A DNA stretch of 64,000 bases from Luteibacter aegosomatis (GTDB taxonomy: Bacteria > Pseudomonadota > Gammaproteobacteria > Xanthomonadales > Rhodanobacteraceae), in contig NZ_CP095740.1 of the NCBI RefSeq assembly GCF_023078455.1, forward strand, positions 62,001-126,000, read 5' to 3'. Each line of letters opens with the position of its first letter. Within the stretch, counting starts at the first letter, position 1. Positions 55,749-64,000 of this stretch are shown in pieces. Under the pieces are notes generated by a model. That model was not told the DNA's origin. It ran no database searches and worked only from the letters and a program-made list of their open reading frames with translations. The translations under genes were made by a program, and so were the position numbers.

Positions 55749-57935
55749 TCAGCCCTCGGCTTCGAGTACGAAGGAGGCGGCTTCGCCCTGCGCGGACGAC
55801 CCCGCGATCCATACGTCGAATCGGCCCGGCTCGGCCTCGAACGTGCGCCCATCCACGTGCGTGAAGGCCAGGTCCGCGCGCGTGAGCTCGAACACCACTT
55901 CCTCGGCGGCGCCCGGCGCGAGCAGGATCTTGCGGAACGCCTTCAGTTCGCGCACCGGCCGCACGCGGCTGGCGACGCGGTCGTGCACGTAGAGCTGCAC
56001 CGTTTCTTCGCCGGCCACCGCGCCGGTGTTCATCACCGTGGCGCTGACCACGATGGTCTCGTCCCATTGCACGCTCGCCTTCACCGACGGTGCCGTGTAG
56101 GCGAACGTGGTGTAGCTCAGGCCATGGCCGAAGGGATACAGCGCCTCGAAGGTCACCTCGCGATAGCGCGACTTGAACGCCGGCGGTTGGTCGGCCAATT
56201 CGGGTCGGCCCGTGCGCGGATGGTTGTAGAAGAACGGCTGCTGGCCAGGATCCTGCGGGAAGCTCACCGGCAGGCGCGCGGAAGGGTTGTAGTCGCCGAA
56301 GACGACGTCGGCGATGGCCGGCCCGGTCTGCGTGCCGAGGAACCAGGTGACGAGGATGGCGTTGGCCTCGCGAACGGCGCCCTGGAGCGCCAGCGCGCGC
56401 CCGTTCTTCAACAGCACCACCACCGGGGTGCCCGTGGCGATCACGGCCTCGGCCAGCGCCTGCTGCGCGGCGGGCACCACGATCTGCGTGCGCGCCTGCG
56501 CTTCGCCGGAATAGGTCTGCGGTTCGCCGATGGCCAGCAAGACCACCTCGGCGCGGCGTGCCGCGGCCACCGCGGCGTCGATGCCACCTTCCAGCGGGGC
56601 TTCGATGCCCGAGCCGTCCACCACCTCGAGGGAAGCGTCGCCGCCAAGCGCGTCACGGATGCCCGCTTCGATGTCGACGTAACGGGTCTTGTCGCCGAAC
56701 AGCGTCCAGCAACCCTCGATATTGTCGCGGTCGCGCGCGAACGGCCCGATCAACGCGATGCGCGCACGCTTGCGCAACGGCAGCGTGCCGTCGTTCTTCA
56801 GCATAACGATGGAGCGGCGCGCGGCATCGCGGGCCAATGCCGTGTGCGCGGGAAGGGTGGATACGTCGGCTTCGGCCTGGGGATCGAGCGATCGGTAGGG
56901 ATCGTCGAGCAGGCCGATGGCCTGCTTCACGCAAAGCACCCGGCGCACGCCCTCGTCGAGCACATCCATGGGCACGTCGCCCTTTTCCACGAGATCGGCC
57001 AGGTGCGCGCCGTAGAACCCGCTTTGCATGCTCATGTCCACGCCGGCGACGAAGGCCAGCCGCGTCGCGTCGCGTTCGTCTTCGGCGAAGCCGTGCGCGA
57101 TGAGTTCCATGTCCGCGGTGTAATCGGAGACGACGAAGCCGCGGAAGCCCCACTCGTCACGCAGGATGCCGGTCATCAGTTCGCGGCTGGCCGAGGCCGG
57201 CACGCCGTTGATGTCGTTGAAGGCGCTCATGACCGTCAACGCGCCCGCGTCGATGGCGGCCTTGAACGGCGGCAGGTGCACGTCGCGCAACGTCTGCGGG
57301 GAGATGTCCACCGTGTTGTATTCCATGCCGCCGGCCACCGCGCCGTAAGCCGCGAAATGCTTCGGCGTGGCCAGCAGGGAGTCGCGCGCGGTGAGGTCGT
57401 CGCCCTGGAAACCGCGTACGCGCGCCGCGGCGAACGCGGCGCCCAACACTACGTCTTCACCGGCGCCTTCGGCGACGCGGCCCCACCGCTGGTCGCGGGC
57501 GATGTCCATGGCCGGAGCGAAGGTCCAATGCACGCCTGCGGCCGTCGCCTCCACGGCCGTGGCCCGCGCCGTGCGTTCGGCAAGGCCAGGCTCGAAGCTG
57601 GCCGCCTCGCCCAGCGGGATCGGAAACACGGTGCGCATGCCGTGGATCACGTCGGAGCCGAACAGCAACGGGATGCCGAGCCGGCTCTCTTCCACCGCCA
57701 CGCGTTGCGCTTCGCGGCCCTCCGCCGCACCGACGCCGTTGAACAGGGCGCCGACCTTGCCCGCGCGGATCTGGTCGAGCACTTCGGCCGCACCGCGCGC
57801 GTTCACCTCGGGATTGATGTCGGGGGCGAAGGGGCGAACGGCATCGGCGAACACACCGAGCTGGCCGACCTTCTCCTCGAGGGTCATGCGGTCGATCAGG
57901 GCTTCGATGCGGGGATGTCGGGTCATGGCGGTCAT
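55749..57935 (-). CDS. bglX: Glycoside hydrolase family 3 (beta-glucosidase, BglX-like)
   Basis: 728 residues. GH3 N-domain to ~residue 330 with [32 protein letters not shown], and nucleophile Asp271 in [13 protein letters not shown]3 C-domain and C-terminal fibronectin-III-like domain ([18 protein letters not shown]). Unlike E. coli BglX it lacks a signal peptide, so it should act in the cytoplasm on imported beta-glycosides. An ATG four codons downstream is an alternative start. A LacI-type site lies ~80 bp upstream. Monocistronic. Confidence 0.92.
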   Translation of the reverse strand: MTAMTRHPRIEALIDRMTLEEKVGQLGVFADAVRPFAPDINPEVNARGAAEVLDQIRAGKVGALFNGVGAAEGREAQRVAVEESRLGIPLLFGSDVIHGMRTVFPIPLGEAASFEPGLAERTARATAVEATAAGVHWTFAPAMDIARDQRWGRVAEGAGEDVVLGAAFAAARVRGFQGDDLTARDSLLATPKHFAAYGAVAGGMEYNTVDISPQTLRDVHLPPFKAAIDAGALTVMSAFNDINGVPASASRELMTGILRDEWGFRGFVVSDYTADMELIAHGFAEDERDATRLAFVAGVDMSMQSGFYGAHLADLVEKGDVPMDVLDEGVRRVLCVKQAIGLLDDPYRSLDPQAEADVSTLPAHTALARDAARRSIVMLKNDGTLPLRKRARIALIGPFARDRDNIEGCWTLFGDKTRYVDIEAGIRDALGGDASLEVVDGSGIEAPLEGGIDAAVAAARRAEVVLLAIGEPQTYSGEAQARTQIVVPAAQQALAEAVIATGTPVVVLLKNGRALALQGAVREANAILVTWFLGTQTGPAIADVVFGDYNPSARLPVSFPQDPGQQPFFYNHPRTGRPELADQPPAFKSRYREVTFEALYPFGHGLSYTTFAYTAPSVKASVQWDETIVVSATVMNTGAVAGEETVQLYVHDRVASRVRPVRELKAFRKILLAPGAAEEVVFELTRADLAFTHVDGRTFEAEPGRFDVWIAGSSAQGEAASFVLEAEG

Positions 57936-58014
57936 GTGGGGACGTCAAGGAGGGCCAGCAGCGGGGTAGCATACCGGCACCGACACGGGGAGTGGGCACG
58001 TAAATGGCGTTACT

Positions 58015-58028
58015 CGTAAACGATTACG
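58015..58028. promoter_or_regulatory. LacI-type operator candidate upstream of GH3 gene
   Basis: CGTAAACGATTACG is an inverted repeat (CGTAA...TTACG) with the central CG typical of LacI/GalR-family sites; two inner positions mismatch. It lies 80 bp before the GH3 start in the gap behind the kinase-like gene. No LacI gene is in the window. Confidence 0.42.
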
Positions 58029-58064
58029 TCGTTGTGCGCCATGGCCTTCACGGTGATGAACGCC

Positions 58065-58874
58065 TTAGAGGGCGGCTTGCTCCACCACGGAGACCACGGT
58101 TCTCCACATGTCGCAATCGCCGTCGCTGAGCATGTCGACGAGGTAAGCCACCAACGCGATGCTGGCGAAACCCTTGCGCATGGCTCCCACCGCCGTTCCC
58201 ACCGCGGCCGCCTTGCGTCCGAGGAAGCGCCCGGCGCGTTCCAGGAAGCCGAGGCGCCGGGCAATGCGATGCACCTCACGGGCCACCTGCGGTTCGACGT
58301 TGAGGGCTTCCTCGCGGATCAGGTCGCCCAAGGCGTCCACGCGGCCGGTGAAATAGGGCCCCACGCCCGTGGTGAAAAGCACCCAGTCGCGGGCCTGGGC
58401 TTGCGCGAGGGTCATGATCTCGCTGGGATCTTCCTCGAAGTCGATGAACCCCACGCCCCGTTCGCCCACCGTGATGTTGCGGGCGAAGGCCTGTCCGAGG
58501 TAGCCGCCATGGCGGTGAAGTTCGCCGATGGCCTGCGCCGTCTGCCTGATGAGAATGTCCGCGTCGTTGGCGCTCTTCAGGCGTTTGAGTCGATGCGCGA
58601 GCGTCGGTCCCATGTCGCTGAGGATGAGGCTGCGCGGACCCTCGCCGAGCACGCGTGGCACGGGAGCGCCGCGCGCGCGTAGGGCCTCGATGCGGCGCAG
58701 CTCGATTTCCTTGGCTTTCTCGCCGGTATGCCGTGGCGGGGAGCGCAGCGCGGCAAGGTCGAGACGTGCCGCCAGGCCATTCCATAAACGAACCACGGCC
58801 GGACGGATCAAGCTGTCGGGGTCGTAGCGCTTCAGCCAGGCGACGCGGCCGCCCAACGAAAATTTTTGAACCAT
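58065..58874 (-). CDS. Kinase-like protein (protein/LPS-kinase fold)
   Basis: 269 residues from ATG MVQKFSLGG (GGAGA upstream). Kinase-like features: Lys15 in VAWLKRY, LILSDMGPTLAHRL, the catalytic-loop-like LHRHGGYLGQAFARNITVG with Asn133, and the DFG-like IDFEEDP with Asp145. The classical HRD Asp is absent. The C-terminal third has a hydrophobic segment (FASIALVAYLVDMLSDG). It resembles WaaP/RIO-type small-molecule or lipid-core kinases. Divergent from the ABC transporter operon. Family placement moderate. Confidence 0.72.
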   Translation of the reverse strand: MVQKFSLGGRVAWLKRYDPDSLIRPAVVRLWNGLAARLDLAALRSPPRHTGEKAKEIELRRIEALRARGAPVPRVLGEGPRSLILSDMGPTLAHRLKRLKSANDADILIRQTAQAIGELHRHGGYLGQAFARNITVGERGVGFIDFEEDPSEIMTLAQAQARDWVLFTTGVGPYFTGRVDALGDLIREEALNVEPQVAREVHRIARRLGFLERAGRFLGRKAAAVGTAVGAMRKGFASIALVAYLVDMLSDGDCDMWRTVVSVVEQAAL

Positions 58875-58969
58875 GGGGAGAATCTCCATACACGCCGGGC
58901 CGCGTCGCATGGATGCCTGCGCGACCCGAAAAAACACCGCGACGTTCCCAGGGCCGCGTTCCATCCCCT

Positions 58970-59002
58970 TAAGCTTATTATAAGCTTAGTTTTTGCTTAA
59001 TA
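58970..59002. repeat. Three 11-bp direct repeats (GCTTA core) in AT-rich island
   Basis: TAAGCTTATTA, TAAGCTTAGTT and TTTGCTTAATA are contiguous (58970-58980, 58981-58991, 58992-59002). The GCTTA core recurs every 11 bp, one helix turn, as in direct-repeat sites of response regulators; TAAGCTTA is also a palindrome. Lies in the 311-bp gap between the kinase-like gene and the ABC operon. The rest of that gap holds no gene or other clear signal. Confidence 0.6.
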
Positions 59003-59185
59003 AAAAACGTTTTGGCCACGAGGCAAATACTCGTAAGGAATTCGTTAAGGCCTAACGCATCGTCAAGCGTTTCCGGCAAACGCGCCATACCTTCCTTGCC
59101 TTCTCCGTGCATACACGACAATCGTCCCATGCGGGCGCGGCATCCTGAAAAGCGGCGCCCTGGCCCCCAATAGCGAGGTCGAACC

Positions 59186-59950
59186 GTGTCCGCGGAGTCA
59201 AGCAGCGCGATCGTCCAGATGCGCGGCATCGGCAAGGTGTTTCGCGCCGGCGCCATGGAAAACCACGTACTCACGGATATTCATCTGGATATCCGTTCCG
59301 GTGAATTCATTTCCATCGCCGGTCCATCGGGATGCGGGAAAACCACGCTGCTATCCCTCATGGGGCTTCTCGATACGCCAAGCCACGGCGAGCTTCGCGT
59401 GGCAGGCCACTCGGCGGCCGAGCTGGGGCGCAAGGAACGGGCGATGCTGCGCAACCGGCTCATCGGCTTCGTGTTCCAGTCGTTCAACCTCATCGGGGAA
59501 CTCACCGTGGCCGAGAACGTGGCCTTGCCGCTCAGCTTTCGCGAGGGGTTGCCGCGAAGCGAGCGGGCCGAGAGGGTGGCGGATGCCCTGGCCAGCGTAG
59601 GCATGGCGCATCGCAGGGACCATTACCCCGCGCAACTGTCCGGCGGCCAGCAGCAACGGGTGGCGGTGGCGCGTGCACTCGTCGGCGACCCGGCCATCCT
59701 CCTGGCCGACGAGCCGACGGGCAATCTCGACCTGCGCAACGGCGAAATCGTCATGGCGTTGCTCAGCCGCCTGCACGGATCAGGCCGCACCATCTGCATG
59801 GTGACCCATGACGAGCGTTTCGGATTCGTCGCCGACCGTCTCATTCGCCTGCTCGACGGCCAGGTAGTGGACGAAAGCACCTACCAGCAACTCCAGCACG
59901 AGGCGGAATGCGGTCTCGACGCGCGACGCGCGATGGAATCGTTCCGGTGA
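59186..59950 (+). CDS. ABC transporter ATPase (MacB/LolD type)
   Basis: 254 residues, GTG start with GCGAGGTC upstream. Walker A GPSGCGKTT, Q-loop VFQSFNLIGELTVAEN, signature LSGGQQQRVAVARAL, Walker B AILLADEPTGNLD, H-loop VTHDE. All intact. Belongs to the MacB/LolD/FtsE group that powers mechanotransmission permeases rather than importers. The stop overlaps the GTG start of the permease (GTGA). Confidence 0.93.
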   Translation: MSAESSSAIVQMRGIGKVFRAGAMENHVLTDIHLDIRSGEFISIAGPSGCGKTTLLSLMGLLDTPSHGELRVAGHSAAELGRKERAMLRNRLIGFVFQSFNLIGELTVAENVALPLSFREGLPRSERAERVADALASVGMAHRRDHYPAQLSGGQQQRVAVARALVGDPAILLADEPTGNLDLRNGEIVMALLSRLHGSGRTICMVTHDERFGFVADRLIRLLDGQVVDESTYQQLQHEAECGLDARRAMESFR

Positions 59951-62343
59951 ACGACACAGCGCGCAGACTCTTCCGCACGTGGTGGGGCGCGATACGCCGC
60001 CCCGGTTTTCTCCTGCTCACCTCTCTGAACCTCGCGCTCGGCGTGGCGGCGACGGTGGGGGCCTTCACGCTGGTGGACAGCCTGATCCTGCATCCGCTGC
60101 CGTTTCCCGATCGCGATCGGGTCGTGCTGTATGGCGAACGGGCTCCCGACGGACCGGTCCGATATGCGTCGCCGATGCTCTATCAGGACGTGGGGCTGCC
60201 CGACACGATCGAATCGCGGGGCATCGCGCGCATGCCCGAATCGACCAACGTAAGCGCGAACGGCATCGTGTTCCTGACGACGGCGCAACGGATGGATGCG
60301 GGATTCTTGCCTACCCTGGGAGTCCGGCCGGCGATGGGACAAGGGTTGTCGGGAAAGGCCGACGAAGCGTTGCTCTCGCATGATTTCTGGGTTCGCCGGT
60401 GGCATGCGGACCCGGATGCCATCGGCAAGACACTGACGATCAACGGCCGGTCCACGACGATCCGCGGCATTCTTCCGGCGGATTACCGGCTGTTTACCGA
60501 CGTCGACCTGCTCCTTCCGCTGGACCTGTCCCGGCACGCCGGCGACAACGCGGCGAACATGAATGCGGTGGCCCGGCTCAAGCCCGGCGTGGATGCCGCG
60601 GCCTTTTCCCGTGAGGTAGTGGACATCACGCGGGCTCACGCGGCCACGCTTCGGATCGGACCGGAGCGGTTGGCCTTCCACGGCGCCACGCCCCTCGATG
60701 CCCAGATCACGGGGGAGGCCAGGCCTTCGCTATGGATGTTTTTCGCCTGCTCCCTCGCGGTGCTGTCCATTGCCGGGCTCAATTTGTCGAACCTGCTGCT
60801 GGTGCGCGCCGTGGCGCGTTCGCGCGAGGTGGCCACGCTCATCGCACTGGGAGCGCACGGATGGCGGTCGTGGATTTCCGCCATCGGCGAAGCATCGTTG
60901 ATCGGGCTTCTCGCGACGTTGGTGGGAATCCCCCTGGGCGGCATCGTGGCCGACGTGTTCAGCGGCTTTCTTCCCGACGAATGGATGATCTCTCCGCGTG
61001 CGATACGGTTCGATTGGCATGACCGGCTGTTCGGCGTCGCGATCGCCGCGCTCACGCTGGGTATCGCGTTCGTCGCAGGATCGCTGCACGAGAGATCCGA
61101 GGCGCTGCTCCACGACCACGTCTCCGCCGGGCGCGGATTCGTCGGCGGCCCGGCAGGGCGGCGGGCGCGTTGGGGAACGAACGTATTGCAGACGGCGCTT
61201 GCGGTCGTGCTGCTCCTTCTGTGCCTGAGCACGGGGATCCGGCTGCGGACGCTCGATCGCGTGCCGATGGGTTTCGACGCCGACGGAGCGAAGGTGTTCG
61301 AGATCAAGGCCGACGACGCACAGTTTCCCAGGGTGCAGGACGTGGTCGCGCTGTTCGAGGCGGTTTCGGCGAAGTTGGCGGCCCATCGCGGCATCGATGC
61401 CGTCGGCATGTCCAACCACCTGCCGGCGGGTGGAAGCTTCGTCATGCCCTTCGCCGCGCCGGACGGTTCGGTGCGCTATACGCAGTACGCGCTCGCCACG
61501 CCCGGCGCGTTGCAGGCCATGGGATTGCATCTGGTGTCGGGGCGCTACCTCGGTGCCGCCGACGTCCAAGGCGCGGCGCGCGTAGCGGTAGTGAACGAGG
61601 CCTACCTGAAGGCCTTCGCGGTCGACGGCGTGGGCGCCGATGTCGTGCCCGCATCGAAGCTCTCGCCGAATGCGCCGTTGCGAATCGTCGGCGTGGTGGG
61701 CGACACGCGACATGCGGGGCCGGCACTTCCCCCCGAGCCAACCGTATTCGTTCCGCTGGCACAGGCATGGGAAAGTTCGTTCGACTTCATCCGCCTCTAC
61801 ATGCCCACGTACATCGTGGTTCGCGGCGCCGCCGCGGAAGCGTTGGGTACCGACGAGGTACGCGACGCGATCCACGGCATCGCACCTTACGTCGCGGCGG
61901 CCGAGGGCCGGCCCATGCGTGCCGACGTGAGCGCCGTCACCGCCGACTATCGCAGGGATGCCGCGGTGTCCGCCACGTTCGCGCTTTTCGCGCTGCTGCT
62001 GGCATGCACGGGACTGTACTCCAGCCAGTCGGTCGAGGTCGTGGTGAAGCGTCACGATTTCGCGTTGCGCTCCGCATTGGGCGCTACGCCCACGGACCTG
62101 GCGGCGGTGATCGTTTCGCGCAACGTGCGCACGGCCGTGATCGGTGCGTGCCTGGGACTGGGCTGCTCCCTGCTTGCGCACCAAGGTCCCCTTGGCCGGG
62201 TATGGGCACCGGAGAGTCCGGTCGACGTGGCGGTGGCGTCCTCCGCATGCGCGGCGATGCTGATCGCGGCCGTCGCCGCCAGCGGCCTGCCCGCATGGCG
62301 CGCGGCGCGGATCGACCCCATACATGTGATAAGGGAAGGATAA
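59947..62343 (+). CDS. Duplicated MacB/FtsX-type ABC permease (ADOP-like)
   Basis: 798 residues from GTG. Architecture: TM1 (~20-45), MacB periplasmic core domain, FtsX domain (~residues 255-390, SLWMFFACSLAVLSIAGLNL), TM5 (~415-435, VLQTALAVVLLLLCLSTGIR), second MacB core and a second FtsX domain to the C-terminus (ATFALFALLLACTGLYSSQS). This two-in-one form is roughly twice the size of a single MacB permease, as in so-called acidobacterial duplicated orphan permeases. Its periplasmic partner (MacA-like adaptor) is not in the window. Confidence 0.87.
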   Translation: MNDTARRLFRTWWGAIRRPGFLLLTSLNLALGVAATVGAFTLVDSLILHPLPFPDRDRVVLYGERAPDGPVRYASPMLYQDVGLPDTIESRGIARMPESTNVSANGIVFLTTAQRMDAGFLPTLGVRPAMGQGLSGKADEALLSHDFWVRRWHADPDAIGKTLTINGRSTTIRGILPADYRLFTDVDLLLPLDLSRHAGDNAANMNAVARLKPGVDAAAFSREVVDITRAHAATLRIGPERLAFHGATPLDAQITGEARPSLWMFFACSLAVLSIAGLNLSNLLLVRAVARSREVATLIALGAHGWRSWISAIGEASLIGLLATLVGIPLGGIVADVFSGFLPDEWMISPRAIRFDWHDRLFGVAIAALTLGIAFVAGSLHERSEALLHDHVSAGRGFVGGPAGRRARWGTNVLQTALAVVLLLLCLSTGIRLRTLDRVPMGFDADGAKVFEIKADDAQFPRVQDVVALFEAVSAKLAAHRGIDAVGMSNHLPAGGSFVMPFAAPDGSVRYTQYALATPGALQAMGLHLVSGRYLGAADVQGAARVAVVNEAYLKAFAVDGVGADVVPASKLSPNAPLRIVGVVGDTRHAGPALPPEPTVFVPLAQAWESSFDFIRLYMPTYIVVRGAAAEALGTDEVRDAIHGIAPYVAAAEGRPMRADVSAVTADYRRDAAVSATFALFALLLACTGLYSSQSVEVVVKRHDFALRSALGATPTDLAAVIVSRNVRTAVIGACLGLGCSLLAHQGPLGRVWAPESPVDVAVASSACAAMLIAAVAASGLPAWRAARIDPIHVIREG

Positions 62344-62347
62344 AACG

Positions 62348-63757
62348 ATGGATACCGTCTTCCGGCCGCCCGAAGGAGCGCCCATGCATCGCAAGGATAC
62401 GCGACCACCCGTTCTGATCGTCGACGATCACCCCGACGTGCGCCTCGCGATGCGCGTACTGCTGCGCACGGAGCATATCCCTTCCTTCGAAGTGGACTCG
62501 CCCGGCGCGGCGTTGGATGCCCTGTCGCGCAGCGAGTTCTCGTGCGCCGTACTCGACCTCAACTACAGCGCCGATACCACCTCGGGCAACGAAGGGTTGG
62601 CCCTGGTGGGACGACTGCGCGAAGAAGTACCCGACATGCCCCTGGTCGTCATGACGGCGTGGGGTAGCATCGACCTGGCCGTGAAGGCCATGCGCCTGGG
62701 CGCGGCCGATTTCATCGAGAAGCCATGGAGCAACGCGCGCATGCTGCATACCGTGCGTGCCCAGCTGGCGCTGCGCGACATGCGTGAGGAGAACCTGCGG
62801 TTGCGACATGAAGCGTCCCTGTCGCGCCAGTCGTCGGACGTGTTGAGGATCTGCGAATCCTCGTCGATGCGGCACGTGGTCGAATTGGTGTCGCGGGTCG
62901 CCAAAACGCATGCGAACGTGCTTCTCCTCGGGGAGAACGGCACCGGGAAGTCGCTTTTCGCACGCGAGCTGCACGCCCTTTCGCCACGCGTGGAGCAGCC
63001 GCTCATCCGCGTGGACATGGGCAGCCTTCCCGAATCGCGCTTCGTCGACGACATGTTCGGCGAAGAGTGCCCCACGCCCAGGCCCGGACGGTTCGAACTG
63101 GCCCACCGAGGCACGCTCGTCCTCGAGGAAGTCGGCAACATCGCCCTGTTCAACCAGGTGAAGCTGCTGCGGGTGATCGAGGAGGGCGAGCTGGAACGGA
63201 GCGGCTCCACACGCACCCGCCGGGTAGACGTGCGGGTCGTTTCGACCAGCAATGCCGACCTGGAAGCGGCCATCCGCGCGAACCGCTTTCGCCGCGATTT
63301 GCTGTATCGCCTCAATGCCATGCAGGTTCGTCTGCCGTCGTTGCGCGAGCGCGTCGAGGACATCGTTCCGCTGGCGCGGCATTTCCTGCTGCGCGAATGC
63401 CGTCGGCTCGGTCGCGATGCGATGGTATTCGCCCCGTCGGCCGAGCGGGCCATGCGGACGTATGCCTGGCCGGGCAACGTGCGCGAGCTGGAGCATGCCG
63501 TGGAGCGCGCGATGCTCCTGGCCTCGGGCAAGGAGATCGATGCCGCCGACCTCGCACTGAGCCGGTCCACCGACACGCCGCTGGTGCTCGACAGCCTCAC
63601 GTTGCCGGATGCCGAGGAGATGCTGATCCGCAACGCGATGGAGCGCAACGACCACAACCTCCAGCGGGCCGCCGAAGCCCTGGGTATTTCGCGGCAGGCG
63701 CTCTACCGCCGCCTGGACAAGCATCGATCGAAAAGTCATTCCGAACAGGTGGACTGA
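62348..63757 (+). CDS. NtrC-family response regulator lacking the GAFTGA loop
   Basis: 469 residues; SD GGAAGGA favours this ATG, though an ATG at 62384 also has a strong site (GAAGGAG). Receiver domain: Asp26/27, phospho-acceptor Asp70 (AVLDLN), Thr103, Lys125. AAA+ domain: Walker A GENGTGKS (195-202), Walker B TLVLEE with Glu260 replacing the usual Asp, Arg-finger region RFRRDLLYRLN. The loop that normally bears GAFTGA reads FGEECPTPRPGRFEL, so sigma-54 contact is doubtful. C-terminal Fis-type HTH (LGISRQALYRRLDKH). Downstream of the ABC genes. Confidence 0.92.
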   Translation: MDTVFRPPEGAPMHRKDTRPPVLIVDDHPDVRLAMRVLLRTEHIPSFEVDSPGAALDALSRSEFSCAVLDLNYSADTTSGNEGLALVGRLREEVPDMPLVVMTAWGSIDLAVKAMRLGAADFIEKPWSNARMLHTVRAQLALRDMREENLRLRHEASLSRQSSDVLRICESSSMRHVVELVSRVAKTHANVLLLGENGTGKSLFARELHALSPRVEQPLIRVDMGSLPESRFVDDMFGEECPTPRPGRFELAHRGTLVLEEVGNIALFNQVKLLRVIEEGELERSGSTRTRRVDVRVVSTSNADLEAAIRANRFRRDLLYRLNAMQVRLPSLRERVEDIVPLARHFLLRECRRLGRDAMVFAPSAERAMRTYAWPGNVRELEHAVERAMLLASGKEIDAADLALSRSTDTPLVLDSLTLPDAEEMLIRNAMERNDHNLQRAAEALGISRQALYRRLDKHRSKSHSEQVD

Positions 63758-63773
63758 ACGCACGGAGCGGACG

Positions 63774-64000
63774 ATGAAGGGCTTCCCGAAGCTGTCCGAT
63801 CCCTGGACCGACCGGACGCGGTTGCGCCGTCGTGCCATTCTCTGGGCGGTCGGGTTCACGTGGCCGGGCGTCCTGGCGGTCGTGCTGCTGGCCATCGCCG
63901 AACGCCTTCCGGCGAATGCGCGGATCGCGATCGGTGCGGCGGGCCTCGCGGGCATGGCCTTGATGGGCTGGTGGCTGGGCAAGTACCTGATCTTCACGCT
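63774..64000 (+). CDS. Membrane protein, probable sensor histidine kinase N-terminus (truncated by window)
   Basis: ATG 16 bp after the regulator stop, with CGGAGCGG upstream. The 75 visible residues begin MKGFPKLSDPWTDRTRLRRR and contain two hydrophobic segments, WAVGFTWPGVLAVVLLAI and AAGLAGMALMGWWLGKYLIF, separated by ~15 residues. The position right after an NtrC-family response regulator and the two-TM start suggest the cognate histidine kinase; no kinase domain is visible, so this is inference. Confidence 0.65.
   Translation, partial: MKGFPKLSDPWTDRTRLRRRAILWAVGFTWPGVLAVVLLAIAERLPANARIAIGAAGLAGMALMGWWLGKYLIFT

Noticed and set aside
58010..58279. 89-codon frame overlapping the kinase-like gene's 3' end
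   Set aside because: Overlaps a better-supported gene on the same strand in another frame, with Arg/Ser/Trp-rich shadow composition.

Overview
The window is high-GC (about two-thirds G+C by eye), densely coded DNA with short intergenic gaps and frequent ATGA/GTGA overlaps. Gene content points to a gammaproteobacterium of the order Xanthomonadales, most likely family Rhodanobacteraceae (Luteibacter/Dyella-like). This rests on the mix of phenylalanine hydroxylase with a divergent Lrp regulator, Pao-type aldehyde oxidoreductase, EmrAB and RND pumps, GH3/GH19/GH43 hydrolases, and abundant GGGTGGGAGC-type palindromic repeats. It is inferred from gene families, not from a marker gene. No tRNA, rRNA, CRISPR array, prophage or insertion sequence was seen.

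Layout. 1-3.9 kb: a catabolic or detoxification group: truncated isochorismatase-like hydrolase, GMC oxidoreductase with a one-base frameshift, HSL-type esterase, TDT/TehA-family channel. 3.9-9.5 kb: a complete periplasmic molybdenum aldehyde oxidoreductase module (MocA-like nucleotidyltransferase, PaoABC-like subunits, XdhC/PaoD-like chaperone). 9.7-16.6 kb: large catalase, two SDRs, LysR regulator, and two DJ-1/PfpI proteins. 16.7-19.3 kb: EmrAB pump. 19.3-28.5 kb: GH43, GH19 chitinase, TetR, patatin lipoprotein, class I fructose-bisphosphatase, GST, WYL regulator, DUF885 peptidase-like protein, with palindromic repeats between genes. 28.6-29.7 kb: Xre-RES toxin-antitoxin pair with its operator. 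29.7-31.1 kb: SGNH hydrolase, then a strong candidate small RNA behind a sigma-E-like promoter, then a 158-bp nested palindrome. 31.1-38.1 kb: phhA and lrp-like gene, acyltransferase/hydrolase pair, YbhB protein, and a stress/envelope cluster (DUF1328, DUF883, DUF1469, AI-2E-family permease). 38.2-46 kb: RND efflux operon plus SDR behind a SoxR-box-like promoter and a divergent LysR gene. 46-51.4 kb: uppP and a second Emr-type tripartite exporter whose outer-membrane gene carries an in-frame amber codon. 51.4-58 kb: Tat-type phosphoesterase, glnA with a textbook NtrC/sigma-54 promoter, 3-hydroxybutyrate dehydrogenase-like SDR, GH3 beta-glucosidase. 58-64 kb: a kinase-like gene divergent from an ABC transporter with a duplicated MacB/FtsX permease, an NtrC-family regulator lacking the GAFTGA loop, and the start of a membrane protein that is probably its sensor kinase.

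Most promising for novelty: the five-hairpin RNA at 30497-30632 with the same UCCCCUG loop sequence twice; the atypical NtrC-type regulator with its ABC exporter and 11-bp-phased upstream repeats; the SoxR-box-like control of the RND operon; and the families of long inverted repeats.
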